Shown here: in pieces, positions 18,059-26,992 of the stretch
How positions within the stretch are numbered: position 1 is the first letter of the stretch
Layout: every line of letters begins with the position of its first letter
Origin: Trichomonas vaginalis G3
Taxonomy: Eukaryota > Parabasalia > Trichomonadida > Trichomonadidae
Direction of reading: 5' to 3'
DNA: 64,000 nucleotides
NCBI RefSeq assembly: GCF_026262505.1
Contig: NC_067206.1
Coordinates: 21,591,896 to 21,655,895 of the forward strand
Program-made: the position numbers and the translations under genes
The notes under the pieces: generated by a model
The model's input: the letters and a program-made list of their open reading frames with translations, nothing else
Database searches by the model: none
Told to the model about the DNA's origin: nothing

Positions 18059-19300
18059 ATGTCGAAAGAAACAGCGTCTATGAGAGAAATACAACACAAC
18101 CGACAACTCATTGTACAAGCTCTAAATAAGAACACAACAAACTTTTCAAACTATTCTAAGATATCTGAGTCATTGAAAGAAGGAAACTTAAAACTGACGA
18201 TAAACCCAATGACAGACGAGTTTCTGTTTCAAGACAGTAAGAACCATACTGTTTGTATAAATCCAACAAAAAGAACTTTAAACGAGAAACCTATAGATGA
18301 ACTTCTTTTGAAAGCAGATATTGACAACAAAGCTGACAAAGAGTATGTAGATGCAACAAGAGACTATATTCTCGCATGGACAGATAGAACATACCCACAA
18401 AAACATCATACACATAACATCTATGACGTAGATGAACTACCAGCAATGTTAGATGACAAAGCTGACAAAACATATGTTGACAATAAAATGTCAAGTGAAG
18501 TGACAAGAGCTGACAAAGAATATTCTAAAAAGACTCATACACATACCATATCTGATATTACAAACTTACAAGAAACCTTAAACAAGAAAAGTGACGTTGG
18601 ACATACACACGATTTCTTCGCAACTGTTGGTATAGAAAATATTGCAGGAACGGTTGAAGAACCTGATGGAACTGGTGGGGATGTATTGTATTGGAAACCT
18701 CCTAACTTTCCACAAGGTTTAACATCGGATGAAGACATAACGACGATGAGATACATTAGATGTAGAAATGTCTATGTCATGGAGGATGAAAACAAAGTTA
18801 AATTCACTGCTCAAGATTTATATGATAAAAAAGCTGACAAAACAGAGCTTCAAACGTTAAAGACAGAAATACTTCAAACATTATATCCTATAGGCTCTAT
18901 TTATACGTCAATGAACTCTACCAGACCAGAAGTAGTACTTGGTTTTGGAACTTGGACTCAAATAGTCGACAGGTTTTTGTATTGTGCAAACTCTTCAAAG
19001 GAAACAGGTGGAAGTAAAACGATTTCAGGTGAAAACCTACCTGCACACAGTCACTACATAGATTTAAGTACATCTCAAGCAGGTTGGCATAGTCATAGAT
19101 ATTGGGATTGGTCATCAATGACAAAAGGTAAAGGATATGATGTTAAAAACAACGTTAAGTTTGCTATAGATTGTTACTGGAGTAACACAGGGAGAGGAAA
19201 CCATATACATCGCGTTTCAGGGTATACGCAAACAACGGGACAAAGTAAAGACTACATGCCACCTTACATGACAGTTTACGCATGGTATAGAAATGCTTAG
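18059..19300 (+). CDS. Phage-type tail-collar fibre protein (E1)
   Basis: 413 residues. Residues 70-190 hold shaft-like repeats with KADKEYVD, DDKADKTYVDNK and KKTHTHTISDI / HTHDF segments, typical of trimeric phage fibres. Residues 280-413 form a collar or tip domain: YPIGSIYTSMNST, FGTWTQIVDRFLYCA, ENLPAHSHYIDLS and a C-terminal PPYMTVYAWYRNA. Proteins of this type bind receptors at the tips of phage and some large-virus fibres. In a Polinton this would be a virion attachment protein. It reads open throughout and overlaps the integrase region's end by four bases, tail to tail. Confidence 0.8.
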   Translation: MSKETASMREIQHNRQLIVQALNKNTTNFSNYSKISESLKEGNLKLTINPMTDEFLFQDSKNHTVCINPTKRTLNEKPIDELLLKADIDNKADKEYVDATRDYILAWTDRTYPQKHHTHNIYDVDELPAMLDDKADKTYVDNKMSSEVTRADKEYSKKTHTHTISDITNLQETLNKKSDVGHTHDFFATVGIENIAGTVEEPDGTGGDVLYWKPPNFPQGLTSDEDITTMRYIRCRNVYVMEDENKVKFTAQDLYDKKADKTELQTLKTEILQTLYPIGSIYTSMNSTRPEVVLGFGTWTQIVDRFLYCANSSKETGGSKTISGENLPAHSHYIDLSTSQAGWHSHRYWDWSSMTKGKGYDVKNNVKFAIDCYWSNTGRGNHIHRVSGYTQTTGQSKDYMPPYMTVYAWYRNA

Positions 19301-20254
19301 TCGTCATTTTCAACTTCTTTAGCATATTCGTCAGGAGTTGTCTTATATTTGTTAGGAACTGTCTTTGAAAGTATACCACCTTGAACCTTAACAAGTTTGA
19401 AACGAGGTCTGACAATAGTAGTTTTATCTTCTGCTTGCAGTTTGTACATTTTGCCATGTTTGCCTAAAACTTCATAATATTCTCTTGTATACTTTCTTCT
19501 ATTTTTACGAACACGAATGTGAGTACCTGTCGAGTTCCCATTGTTGTCATAGTCAATAGTATTTTCATATGGGTCGCGTTTAGGTATTTCTATTTTTACT
19601 TTGTCACCTTTCTTAAGTTTGAAGCCTGGCATTCTTTCTTGTTTGTCTCTTTTGACTAAACTATTAAATATATAGTCTTTCTCTAAGTCGGGTTGTTTTT
19701 CATTTCTTCGGGGGATGGTTTCCCAAACCTTTTTGTTTACGGCTATTGTAAATATTTAAAACTTGTCTCATCTTTGCCATGGAGAAGTGTCTATATTTGT
19801 CGTCATATGACATTTCATCTACCTCACCACCTTGTGGTTGATTTAAGTCTCTTAAGATTTTTATACAACTGTCAATGACACCAAGAGCAGAATGGTTTTG
19901 GTCGACAATGAAATATTGGTTTACATTTTTTGAACGCAGATAGTTTTTAATATCGTCTGATTTGAAAGAACTTTCACAGTCAGATGTCAGTTTTGTTGGA
20001 TGGTATTTGTCAACGAATATTGTCAAAGCAGTTTTCACATCTAAAATATTTTTGGACCATAATGGTATGGCTTCACAGTATCTTGTGTTTTGACCAACAA
20101 ATATTAGCCAGTATGGTGGTCCATCTTCTCTATACCTCGGAATGTTTTCCATGATATCCATAAACCAAGCATTTGGTGTTGAACTAAAGATTTTTACCAT
20201 GAGTGCTTTCTTTGTTGCTTTAGAAACATACGGGTCCTTGTTTGAATTCGTCAT
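19297..20254 (-). other. Integrase region (E1)
   Basis: The first part, from 20254, carries an rve-type integrase core: FVGQNTRYCEAIPLW, ALTIFVDKYHPTKLTSDCESSF and SALGVIDSCIKILRD. The later part carries a basic SH3/chromo-like tail (KKGDKVKIEIPKRDPYEN, YEVLGKHGKMYKLQ). This is the retroviral-type integrase of Polintons, which joins element ends to host DNA in the nucleus. The region is broken. It starts back to back with a small Gly-rich gene at 20271, the 16-bp gap TTTTAACCCATAAGAA serving both. Confidence 0.75.
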
Positions 20255-20270
20255 TTTTAACCCATAAGAA

Positions 20271-20680
20271 ATGGGTTTATTTGGCGCATTAGCAGGAGTC
20301 GCATCTAGATTTTTGCCCGCAGTGGGAACACTAGCCAGAGGTGCATTTGGAATTGGAAGGAAGATTTTGAGTACATTAGGTATACTGAAAGAGAAAGCAC
20401 AACCTATTATACAAACGTACAGAAAGGTTGGGAGGTAGCACGAGATGCAGCAAATCTTATTCCAAATCCTGAAACAAGAGGAAAAGTTCAAGGATGGATG
20501 GACAATGTAGGAAGACAAGCAGGAAACTACTATAACAAAGCAAATGACTACTATAACCAAGCAGGGCACTATATGGACCAAGGTGAAAGATTCTTTAACA
20601 GAGGATATAACCATGCACAACAGTGGGTAAACAACAACCAACCTCAACCACCTCAAACGTGGGGAATGAAAATTTTTTAC
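20271..20680 (+). other. Gly/Ala-rich amphipathic small-protein region (E1)
   Basis: Begins MGLFGALAGVASRFLPAVG, a basic amphipathic segment like that of the gene at 16947. Later sequence is rich in Asn, Gln and Tyr (NYYNKANDYYNQAGHYMDQ) and ends proline/glutamine rich. Probably a minor virion protein. The region is not open throughout. Confidence 0.4.
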
Positions 20681-20689
20681 TGAGATGAA

Positions 20690-20842
20690 ATGAACAATAC
20701 AGCATTGAGACAAATGGGCTCAAGATGGATTTGCCGGCTTCCAGCAGTTAAACTACGTGTTTGTCAAGTTCTTCCTATACCTCAAGAAGTTTTAGACCGA
20801 CTTAAAAAACCTCAACAACCAGTTGAAAACAAACCAAACTAA
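20690..20842 (+). CDS. 50-residue E1 protein
   Basis: Starts after ATTTTTTACTGAGATGAA, a motif repeated almost exactly before the next gene at 20862. The product begins MNNTALRQMGSRW and ends in a proline-rich tail (KPQQPVENKPN). No family recognised; support comes from the repeated start motif and tight packing. Confidence 0.4.
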   Translation: MNNTALRQMGSRWICRLPAVKLRVCQVLPIPQEVLDRLKKPQQPVENKPN

Positions 20843-20861
20843 AATTTTTTACTGAGATGAA

Positions 20862-21446
20862 ATGACTGAAGAAGTTGAAACGGTAGATTTGACACCACAA
20901 ACAAAAAGTTCAGAACCATTGTCAAAACCTGTCAAAGAACTTACAGATGAAGAGAAAAATTCAATAATAGAAAGTGTGAGGTCTGGAAATACAAACCCTA
21001 ACTACAAAGTCACTTTTCATAAAAATGGAACGGCAAGTATCTCAAAAAAGAAACAGACTCTCACAAATAAAATATTGAAGTCTGAAGGAGTTTATGAGAC
21101 AACAGATGGAAAAGTTTACTTCACTGACCAACAGTTCATTATAGAACATCTCATTGACTTAGAGTCGAAATATTCTAAACTTTACAACAAACACAAAAAG
21201 TTGAAAGGAAAACAAAAACAAATGGCATATGACATTTATGAAGATGTTGACGACACAACTGTTCCAGCAAGTGAGGTAAAGTCAGCCGAACCGAAAAGTG
21301 ACGAAAAACAGATAGAAGAAGGGAAGCCAAAAACTGAAGATAAACCAAAACCAAAGTTTAGTTTCCAAACTAAACCAAGTCAACCTTCATTAGCTGGTAT
21401 GGGTTGGCGTCAAAGACTTTTGGCAGCAGGTGGTTACGTAAAATAA
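20862..21446 (+). CDS. Unknown charged E1 protein
   Basis: 194 residues. An acidic N-terminus, a probable coiled coil at about residues 100-125 (LIDLESKYSKLYNKHKKLK), then a low-complexity acidic and proline/lysine-rich segment, ending in a short hydrophobic/basic block (GMGWRQRLLAAGGYVK). The start motif is the virion class. It lies 28 bp upstream of the polymerase gene, whose start motif is of the other class, so it is the last of the virion-class run here. Function unknown. Confidence 0.5.
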   Translation: MTEEVETVDLTPQTKSSEPLSKPVKELTDEEKNSIIESVRSGNTNPNYKVTFHKNGTASISKKKQTLTNKILKSEGVYETTDGKVYFTDQQFIIEHLIDLESKYSKLYNKHKKLKGKQKQMAYDIYEDVDDTTVPASEVKSAEPKSDEKQIEEGKPKTEDKPKPKFSFQTKPSQPSLAGMGWRQRLLAAGGYVK

Positions 21447-21474
21447 AAAAAACATTTTTTTATTTTTATAAAAA

Positions 21475-23628
21475 ATGCCCCCGTATAGAATAGATAGAAA
21501 ATCTGCTAGAATAAAAGCAGAGTTAGAAAGATATGGTTGGAGAGTTTCAAAGAAGTTTAAATATAGGAAGGGAAGACCCATAAAAGTCTATGACAAATTG
21601 TCTGGTCTGACCTATGAAATGGACCTGGAAACAGCACGCACAAATTATCCAAACAGACTAGAGAGGTTAGAAGAAGAGCGTCTTATGGACATGCCTTTCG
21701 ATGTTAATGAGCCTCAAGTTGAAGGACACGACGGCTTTGCCAGATTCTACTGGAAACATGACGAACAATTGAATCCTTTGAGGAGGAAAAAAGGAAAAGG
21801 TGAAGACGCACATGCTCCCATGGAAAGAACAAGATATGCATATGAAAAGTATCGCGAGGTTAGAAGTAAAATTACATCTGGTCGAACCTTTACAGTTAAC
21901 TTTGACGATGGAAAGAACAAAGAAGGCTTCATGGGAGTACTTGCTGCCATACAAGACGGAAATAAGAAAGGATACAATCTCAGACTAACCGTAACAGATT
22001 TAGATGGTCATATATACTACTCACATGGCAATGAACAAACAGCTGCACAACTTCTTGACGCTTTCAAGACTACAAAGAGAGAACAAATGTTTGACTCCGA
22101 CTCAGACATCTTAAATGCAATTGAAGGAATTGCAAGCGTGAAGTTTGAATGGTACCAACCCAACCCTCAAGCAGTCAGACAACATGCTGGATACTTCCCG
22201 TTCAGAAATAAGTCTGACATTAACCTGACAAGGTATGGAATTTACAATTCAATTGAAACAATTGTCAATGAACCTTGTATTCTTACATGTCTCAGGAACT
22301 CTGGTCTTGTTACAGATGAGAAAATGAAGTATCTTGAGTCATGTGTGAAGACAAGGTACATTCTTAGAAGTCAATTGTCAAAGATTGCACCGTTGGCAAA
22401 TGTCAATATCCGCGTTAACATACCTACAGCTAAAGGTTCTTCGCACGATGACTATGTTGTTGACTTCAAATTGCCATGGTTGAAGATTGTACTTGTCCAC
22501 AACCACTTCATGTTGAACGAAAGTCTTACAAACCCATTGTTCGGAAAAGGTAAGTGCAACATTGTCAGAGCTGTTAACATTCTTTTCGAGAAAGGTTTGT
22601 TGGAACCAATTCCAGATGACAAGCTGACAGAAACTTTTGTACCAAAAGACGAAACAAACTTTTCATTGTTAGTAAGACCAAAAGTTGTTCCAGACAAAGT
22701 TATAGCACAAAAGAAGTACACAGTTCCAAAAGGAGTTGGATTGTTCGGATACCAACCTGAACCAGAAGAACTTCCAATGAGGTTGCAAGAACTTCAAGAT
22801 GCTATAAACAAACTTCCATTGAGGCATCCAATCGACGTCAAATTGTATTGGAGAGCATCAGAGTTAGCTCAGAAGGTTTTATATGAAACAGGTTGCTTTG
22901 ACGATGTTTATGAGATAACAGGCGAGGTTTCTCAGAAGATAAGAGACTCACTTGAATTTCCACGAACCGGGCCGATTGGATGCGATAAGTTCGACTCATA
23001 CGAAAAAATATACTATGTCGACCTTAACGCTGCGTACATGAGGTTCGTCCAATATATCCCAACTGGAATTCCAAATGAAAATGGCGAGTTCCCGGGAAAG
23101 AACTATACAGTTGGAAAGGTCATACAACAACTCTATGATATTAGGAAAGCTTCAAACCCCAAACTTGCAATGACACTCAAATTGCTTATGAATTCAACAT
23201 GGGGATATTCCATTAAAAAACCTCAAAAGATGAAGAGTAAACACTATGAGAAGGTCGACAACTTTGTTGAAAGGTTCTCCCCTTTTGTTTTGAAATACGA
23301 ATTTACTCAAGGTCAAAATGGCTTAGTAACCACAGTAAAACCTATTGTCGAACATTGGTCCTATCCTCAGTTCGCAAAAGCAGTCCTTGACAACTACAAC
23401 AAATTTTTCTCAGAGGTTAAATCCAAAGTGAAGGTATACTACGAAAACATTGACGCACTCATGACGAACGAAGAAGGGTATAACAAACTCATTGAAATGG
23501 GTTTAGTCGGTGAAAAGATGGGCTGTTTTAAGCTAGACAAGGTATTTTCCGAAGTTCATGTTCTCTCCAAGCGTAAGTATTGGGGTATACTTGAAGACGG
23601 GACAGAAATAAAACATTGCATGAAATAA
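21475..23628 (+). CDS. polB: Family B DNA polymerase, protein-primed type (E1)
   Basis: 717 residues read open. Late in the protein are the polymerase signatures: motif A as YYVDLNAAYMRF, motif B as KLLMNSTWGYS and motif C region as YYENIDALMT. Together with Polinton context these indicate the protein-primed family B enzyme that copies the linear element from its ends. The N-terminal 400 residues do not show a clear exonuclease pattern to me. The start follows ACATTTTTTTATTTTTATAAAA, the replication-class motif, and HNH follows directly. As part of a fossil element its activity is not inferred. Confidence 0.75.
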   Translation: MPPYRIDRKSARIKAELERYGWRVSKKFKYRKGRPIKVYDKLSGLTYEMDLETARTNYPNRLERLEEERLMDMPFDVNEPQVEGHDGFARFYWKHDEQLNPLRRKKGKGEDAHAPMERTRYAYEKYREVRSKITSGRTFTVNFDDGKNKEGFMGVLAAIQDGNKKGYNLRLTVTDLDGHIYYSHGNEQTAAQLLDAFKTTKREQMFDSDSDILNAIEGIASVKFEWYQPNPQAVRQHAGYFPFRNKSDINLTRYGIYNSIETIVNEPCILTCLRNSGLVTDEKMKYLESCVKTRYILRSQLSKIAPLANVNIRVNIPTAKGSSHDDYVVDFKLPWLKIVLVHNHFMLNESLTNPLFGKGKCNIVRAVNILFEKGLLEPIPDDKLTETFVPKDETNFSLLVRPKVVPDKVIAQKKYTVPKGVGLFGYQPEPEELPMRLQELQDAINKLPLRHPIDVKLYWRASELAQKVLYETGCFDDVYEITGEVSQKIRDSLEFPRTGPIGCDKFDSYEKIYYVDLNAAYMRFVQYIPTGIPNENGEFPGKNYTVGKVIQQLYDIRKASNPKLAMTLKLLMNSTWGYSIKKPQKMKSKHYEKVDNFVERFSPFVLKYEFTQGQNGLVTTVKPIVEHWSYPQFAKAVLDNYNKFFSEVKSKVKVYYENIDALMTNEEGYNKLIEMGLVGEKMGCFKLDKVFSEVHVLSKRKYWGILEDGTEIKHCMK

Positions 23629-23699
23629 AACATTGCATGAAATAGTAAAACATTTTTTAAAACATTTTTTTAAAAAAATATTTTTTTATTTTATTTGAA

Positions 23700-24284
23700 A
23701 TGTACGCTGAGTCTGTCGGAAAAGACCGTTGGGAAACTTGTTTGTTAGATGAGAAATATGAAATTCACTGTTGTGAGTCATTTGAAGTCAGAAACAAAAA
23801 GACAAAAAGAGTTTTAAGCGAATGTGAGCGAAATGACGGATATACTATGATGAGGATTGGTGGAAAACACTATCTTAAACATGTTGTCATTGCAACTCAT
23901 TTTATACCGAATCCTAACAATTTACCTTTTGTAGACCATATAAACCATATAAGAAATGACAATAGACTTGAGAACTTACGTTGGGTTACTCGTTCTGAAA
24001 ACAATAAGAACATAGGCAAATTTGGAGATATAGTATTCGAATTTGTCGACGAACTAGAAGATGAAGCAATTGAAATTACAGACTATGGTAAGCATACGCT
24101 TGAGTTTTACTACTATAGCGAAGAACAAGACTCTTTCTACTTTTATACCGGCGTAAACTATAGGAAATTACAAGTATATTTTACTAAGGCAGGCTATGCT
24201 TATGTAAGCACTAGAGATACAGATGGAAAACACGTTCAAATACTTCTTAACAAATTCAAGAAGCTATATGGCATACCATTTTAA
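23700..24284 (+). CDS. HNH endonuclease (E1)
   Basis: 194 residues. The central LPFVDHINHIRNDNRLENLR and WVTRSENNKN is the classical HNH signature of free-standing homing-type nucleases, preceded by a beta-hairpin region (YTMMRIGGKHYLKHVVIATHF). The C-terminus (GKHVQILLNKFKKLYGIPF) may be a DNA-binding add-on. A near-identical gene lies at 63077-63661 in E3 but next to the helicase rather than the polymerase, so the gene has moved independently. Replication-class start motif ending TTTATTTGAA. Confidence 0.85.
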   Translation: MYAESVGKDRWETCLLDEKYEIHCCESFEVRNKKTKRVLSECERNDGYTMMRIGGKHYLKHVVIATHFIPNPNNLPFVDHINHIRNDNRLENLRWVTRSENNKNIGKFGDIVFEFVDELEDEAIEITDYGKHTLEFYYYSEEQDSFYFYTGVNYRKLQVYFTKAGYAYVSTRDTDGKHVQILLNKFKKLYGIPF

Positions 24285-24320
24285 AACGTTTTTAAAACAG
24301 TATATTTTTACATATATAAA

Positions 24321-25181
24321 ATGCTTCAGGTTGAAAAACAAAGAACAAAAGTAGCAGATACAAAACCGTTAGACTATATCTTTACAAATGCTGGTAGGAC
24401 TATATCAGATGAAGAAATTTCATCCGGAGCTTACAGGTTTGACTATCCAATTCGCTGGCTTCAAAGTCCTTCAGATGCAAAGGCAATAGGATTTAGAAGA
24501 GTTTTGTTTTCAAATAGAACTAACGCATTCATGTTTGCAGTATATTTTCACGGTCAGTATAAAGGTTCTGATGGTCTAATAGAAAAATTTGATGAAATGA
24601 AAATCTTTACAATTCGTTCAGACGAAAGTCTTGAAAAAACTCTAAATGACTTTCAAACTCAAATAAACAAATACTACTGGGAATTTCAAGAAAAATACCA
24701 CTCTTTACTAAATGGAACATACTATCTAAAGCTAGAATACGACAAGATGAACTCCACCGTTTCATTTCAAAAGATTGAAATTAACCCTCCAAGAGATACA
24801 GAGTTTTTATATTGGGGGGTGGACAGACGTTCTTGGGCACAATTTCTTCGGTTACTAAACCAGAACGAACCATTGCCACCTGACGGTCCTTTTAAATTTA
24901 TACTCCCACCAGCAGATTTGACAGTTTATAGAAACGTGTTCGACCCTCAAAATGTTATGTGTCATGCAAGTTTCAGTTCAAGCAACAACAGTTTTCTTTG
25001 TATCGGTAAGGACTTTTATGACTTTGCTTCTAAATTCTACGAACCACCTAGTAACAGTTTCTCTGACTTTCAAGTCTGGTTCACAACAAACGGTGTGCAG
25101 CATATAATACCTTTGTACTATGACTTTTATCTCGAATTGTCTTTCATATACAACTACGGAAAAGTGCTGAAAAAGTATTGA
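24321..25181 (+). CDS. Unknown E1 protein, paralogue of 17192-18040
   Basis: 286 residues. It shares KPLDYIFTN, YRFDYPIRWL, KAIGFRR, the SFLCIGKDFYDFASKFYEPP block and SDFQVWFTTNG with the minus-strand gene at 17192. Identity is moderate, so this is an old duplication inside the element family or two related fibres or minor capsid proteins. The start follows TATATTTTTACATATATAAA, a textbook virion-class motif, although its neighbours on both sides are replication-class genes. Confidence 0.6.
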   Translation: MLQVEKQRTKVADTKPLDYIFTNAGRTISDEEISSGAYRFDYPIRWLQSPSDAKAIGFRRVLFSNRTNAFMFAVYFHGQYKGSDGLIEKFDEMKIFTIRSDESLEKTLNDFQTQINKYYWEFQEKYHSLLNGTYYLKLEYDKMNSTVSFQKIEINPPRDTEFLYWGVDRRSWAQFLRLLNQNEPLPPDGPFKFILPPADLTVYRNVFDPQNVMCHASFSSSNNSFLCIGKDFYDFASKFYEPPSNSFSDFQVWFTTNGVQHIIPLYYDFYLELSFIYNYGKVLKKY

Positions 25182-25300
25182 AAAATATATTTTAGATCTC
25201 ACCAGGTCCCTCGGTCCCTCGGTCCCTCGGTCATTTTAACTTCTCTGAAAAAGTGTGACAACATGACATTTTGACAACAACACAGGAAATAGATTTCATC
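25182..25300 (+). repeat. Boundary module copy inside E1
   Basis: AAAATATATTTTAGATCTCACC, then three CCCTCGGT units, then ACTTCTCTGAAAAAGTGTG and the CAACATGACATTTTGACAAC core. It is the same module as in the E1 terminal repeats and at 26253 and 28040. Confidence 0.75.
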
Positions 25301-25337
25301 GTATTCTTTCACCCGTTGAATTTTGTATAAAAAAGCA

Positions 25338-25357
25338 CCCGCCGGAATTCCGGCAGG
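25338..25357. repeat. GC-rich palindromic unit (solo)
   Basis: Centre GCCGGAATTCCGGC with flanks TTGTATAAAAAAGCA and GGTGGTATATTCTTCACGAA. One of seven copies near here; its stem is the alternative CCGG type. Confidence 0.7.
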
Positions 25358-25389
25358 TGGTATATTCTTCACGAAATGCTTGTTTTGAG

Positions 25390-25520
25390 GTCGAGCCACA
25401 AACGAATGTCCGACGGTTAAGCCACAAACGAATGTCCGACGGTTAAGCCACAAACGAATGTCCGACGGTTAAGCCACAAACGAATGTCCGACGGTTAAGC
25501 CACAAACGAATGTCCGACGT
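25390..25520 (+). repeat. 26-bp tandem repeat ending in a start-codon context
   Basis: About five units of CCACAAACGAATGTCCGACG plus GTTAAG. The last unit runs into GTACCACC instead. The same CACAAACGAATGTCCGACGT plus ACCACC occurs at 29924-29950. Confidence 0.75.
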
Positions 25521-25560
25521 ACCACCAAAAAATATTTTTTATTTTTATTGTAAGAACAGT

Positions 25561-26223
25561 ATGACAGTCGAAGCAAAAACGTTCACGAACAAATCTAATG
25601 GCGAAACATTCACAAAAGGCACTTACAACGGTATTGAAGTCTTACGTAGAGACAAGGATGGTTATATAAATGCAACAAAGATATGTCAGCAGTTTAGGAA
25701 AGACTTTAGAAGGTTGTTGGAAAATAAGTCCTGGGAAGAGTATTTTAAGGCATTTTGTGAAGAATATACCAACCCGCGGAATTCCGCGGGTTGCTTTTTA
25801 TACAATGCTAATGCAGAAATTCCGGATGAAATCAAACAGGTTAGAGGAATGTATGTAGACCCAAGACTTACAAACTATATAGCAATGTGGGCTTCTCCAA
25901 AATATTGCATAGCAGTTGGAAAAATTCTGGACTCCATAGACAAGAAAGTTCATGAGAAATTAGATGAAGAAGAACTTGAAGATACAGCAGAGAATGCAAA
26001 ACCTTTGTTCGAAGAAGAAGTTAGAAAAATGCGCGAAAAACAAATAGAACATGAACGTGAGATATGTTCTGGTTATAGAGACTCTCCATACGAACTAAAC
26101 CAATGGGAACAAGAAGATTTAAAGAGAGAATTTAGAGAATATGAACTCGCTAAAGTTTCATTAGAAGCTACAGAAGAGAGGTTAAAAGGTTGGGGTCCTT
26201 TTGTACAAAAATATTTTGAGTAA
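25561..26223 (+). CDS. KilA-N domain protein with in-frame palindromic insert (E1)
   Basis: The ATG at 25561 follows TTTTTATTGTAAGAACAGT, the replication-class motif; an upstream ATG at 25510 belongs to the tandem repeat. About 220 residues. The KilA-N pattern is clear: DGYINATKICQQFRKDFRRL, then RGMYVDPRLTNYIAMWASP and KYCIAVGKILDSID. KilA-N proteins bind DNA and are spread among phages and large DNA viruses. Between the two halves lies EEYTNPRNSAGCFLY, encoded by a perfect GC-rich palindrome at 25771-25793 identical to the neighbouring tandem units. The C-terminal third is acidic and helical. Confidence 0.75.
   Translation: MTVEAKTFTNKSNGETFTKGTYNGIEVLRRDKDGYINATKICQQFRKDFRRLLENKSWEEYFKAFCEEYTNPRNSAGCFLYNANAEIPDEIKQVRGMYVDPRLTNYIAMWASPKYCIAVGKILDSIDKKVHEKLDEEELEDTAENAKPLFEEEVRKMREKQIEHEREICSGYRDSPYELNQWEQEDLKREFREYELAKVSLEATEERLKGWGPFVQKYFE
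25750..25803. repeat. Palindromic unit inside KilA-N gene
   Basis: GCATTTTGTGAAGAATATACC, then AACCCGCGGAATTCCGCGGG, then TTGCTTTTTATAC, is the reverse complement of the intergenic units at 26380-26780. It keeps the KilA-N frame open. Confidence 0.8.
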
Positions 26224-26252
26224 ATGAACCATTTTATTTTTATTGAATTCGG

Positions 26253-26372
26253 CAAAAATATATTTTAGGTGGAACCAGGTCACCAGGTCACCAGGTCACC
26301 AGGTAATTTTAACTTCTCTGAAAAAGTGTGACAACATGACATTTTGACAACAACACAGGAAATAGACTTCAT
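26253..26372 (+). repeat. Boundary module copy inside E1
   Basis: GGCAAAAATATATTTTAGGT plus GGAACC, then four AGGTCACC units in place of CCCTCGGT, then ACTTCTCTGAAAAAGTGTG and the CAACATGACATTTTGACAAC core. Pairs as an inverted repeat with 28040-28185. Confidence 0.75.
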
Positions 26373-26379
26373 CGTCAAT

Positions 26380-26790
26380 GTTTTTGTATAAAAAGCACCC
26401 CGCGGAATTCCGCGGGGTGGTATATTCTTCACGAAATGCTTGTTTTGTTGAGACTTTCACCCGTTGAATTTTGTATAAAAAGCACCCCGCGGAATTCCGC
26501 GGGTTGGTATATTCTTCACGAAATGCTTGTTTTGTCAAACATGAACGTCAATGTTTTGTATAAAAAGCAACCCGCGGAATTCCGGCAGGTGGTATATTCT
26601 TCACGAAATGCTTGTTTTGTCAAGACTTTCACCCGTTGAATTTTGTATAAAAAGCACCCCGCGGAATTCCGGCAGGTGGTATATTCTTCACGAAATGCTT
26701 GTTTTGTCAAACATGAACGTCAATGTTTTGTATAAAAAGCAACCCGCGGAATTCCGCGGGTTGGTATATTCTTCACAAAATGCTTGTTTT
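26380..26790. repeat. Tandem array of GC-rich palindromic units
   Basis: Five palindromic cores spaced about 84-86 bp apart (centres near 26407, 26493, 26579, 26665 and 26751). Cores are CCCGCGGAATTCCGCGGG or hybrids with the CCGG type. Linkers alternate between an ATGAACGTCAATG type and a TTTCACCCGTTGAA type, so the true period is two units. Confidence 0.85.
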
Positions 26791-26844
26791 GAGGTCGAGC
26801 CACTTTTGGCTCCACCTGTTTTTTCAACCAAAACTCATTTTACT

Positions 26845-26912
26845 CAGCAAAAATATATTTTAGGTGAAGTGGTGAGATCTCACCTCTTTTTTCACCTGTT
26901 TTCTCACCTCTT
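26845..26912 (+). repeat. Left inverted repeat flanking gene 26993-27907
   Basis: CAGCAAAAATATATTTTAGG, GTGAGATCTCACC and CACCTGTTTTCTCACC are found in reverse complement at 27912-27985. Confidence 0.75.
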
Positions 26913-26992
26913 GAATTTTCATGAATTTTCCCGAAATAAAATAAAAAGTTAGTTTTTTTAAAAAAATATTTTTTTATTTTTATTGTAAGAAC

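Noticed and set aside
26296-26710. Minus-strand frames reading EEYTTPRNSAGCFLYK repeatedly
   Set aside because: Translation of tandem palindromic units; the period is not a multiple of three throughout, so no single protein is supported.
26380-26790. CRISPR-like array of evenly spaced palindromic repeats
   Set aside because: The spacers are themselves repeated and homologous, and the genome is eukaryotic with no cas genes.
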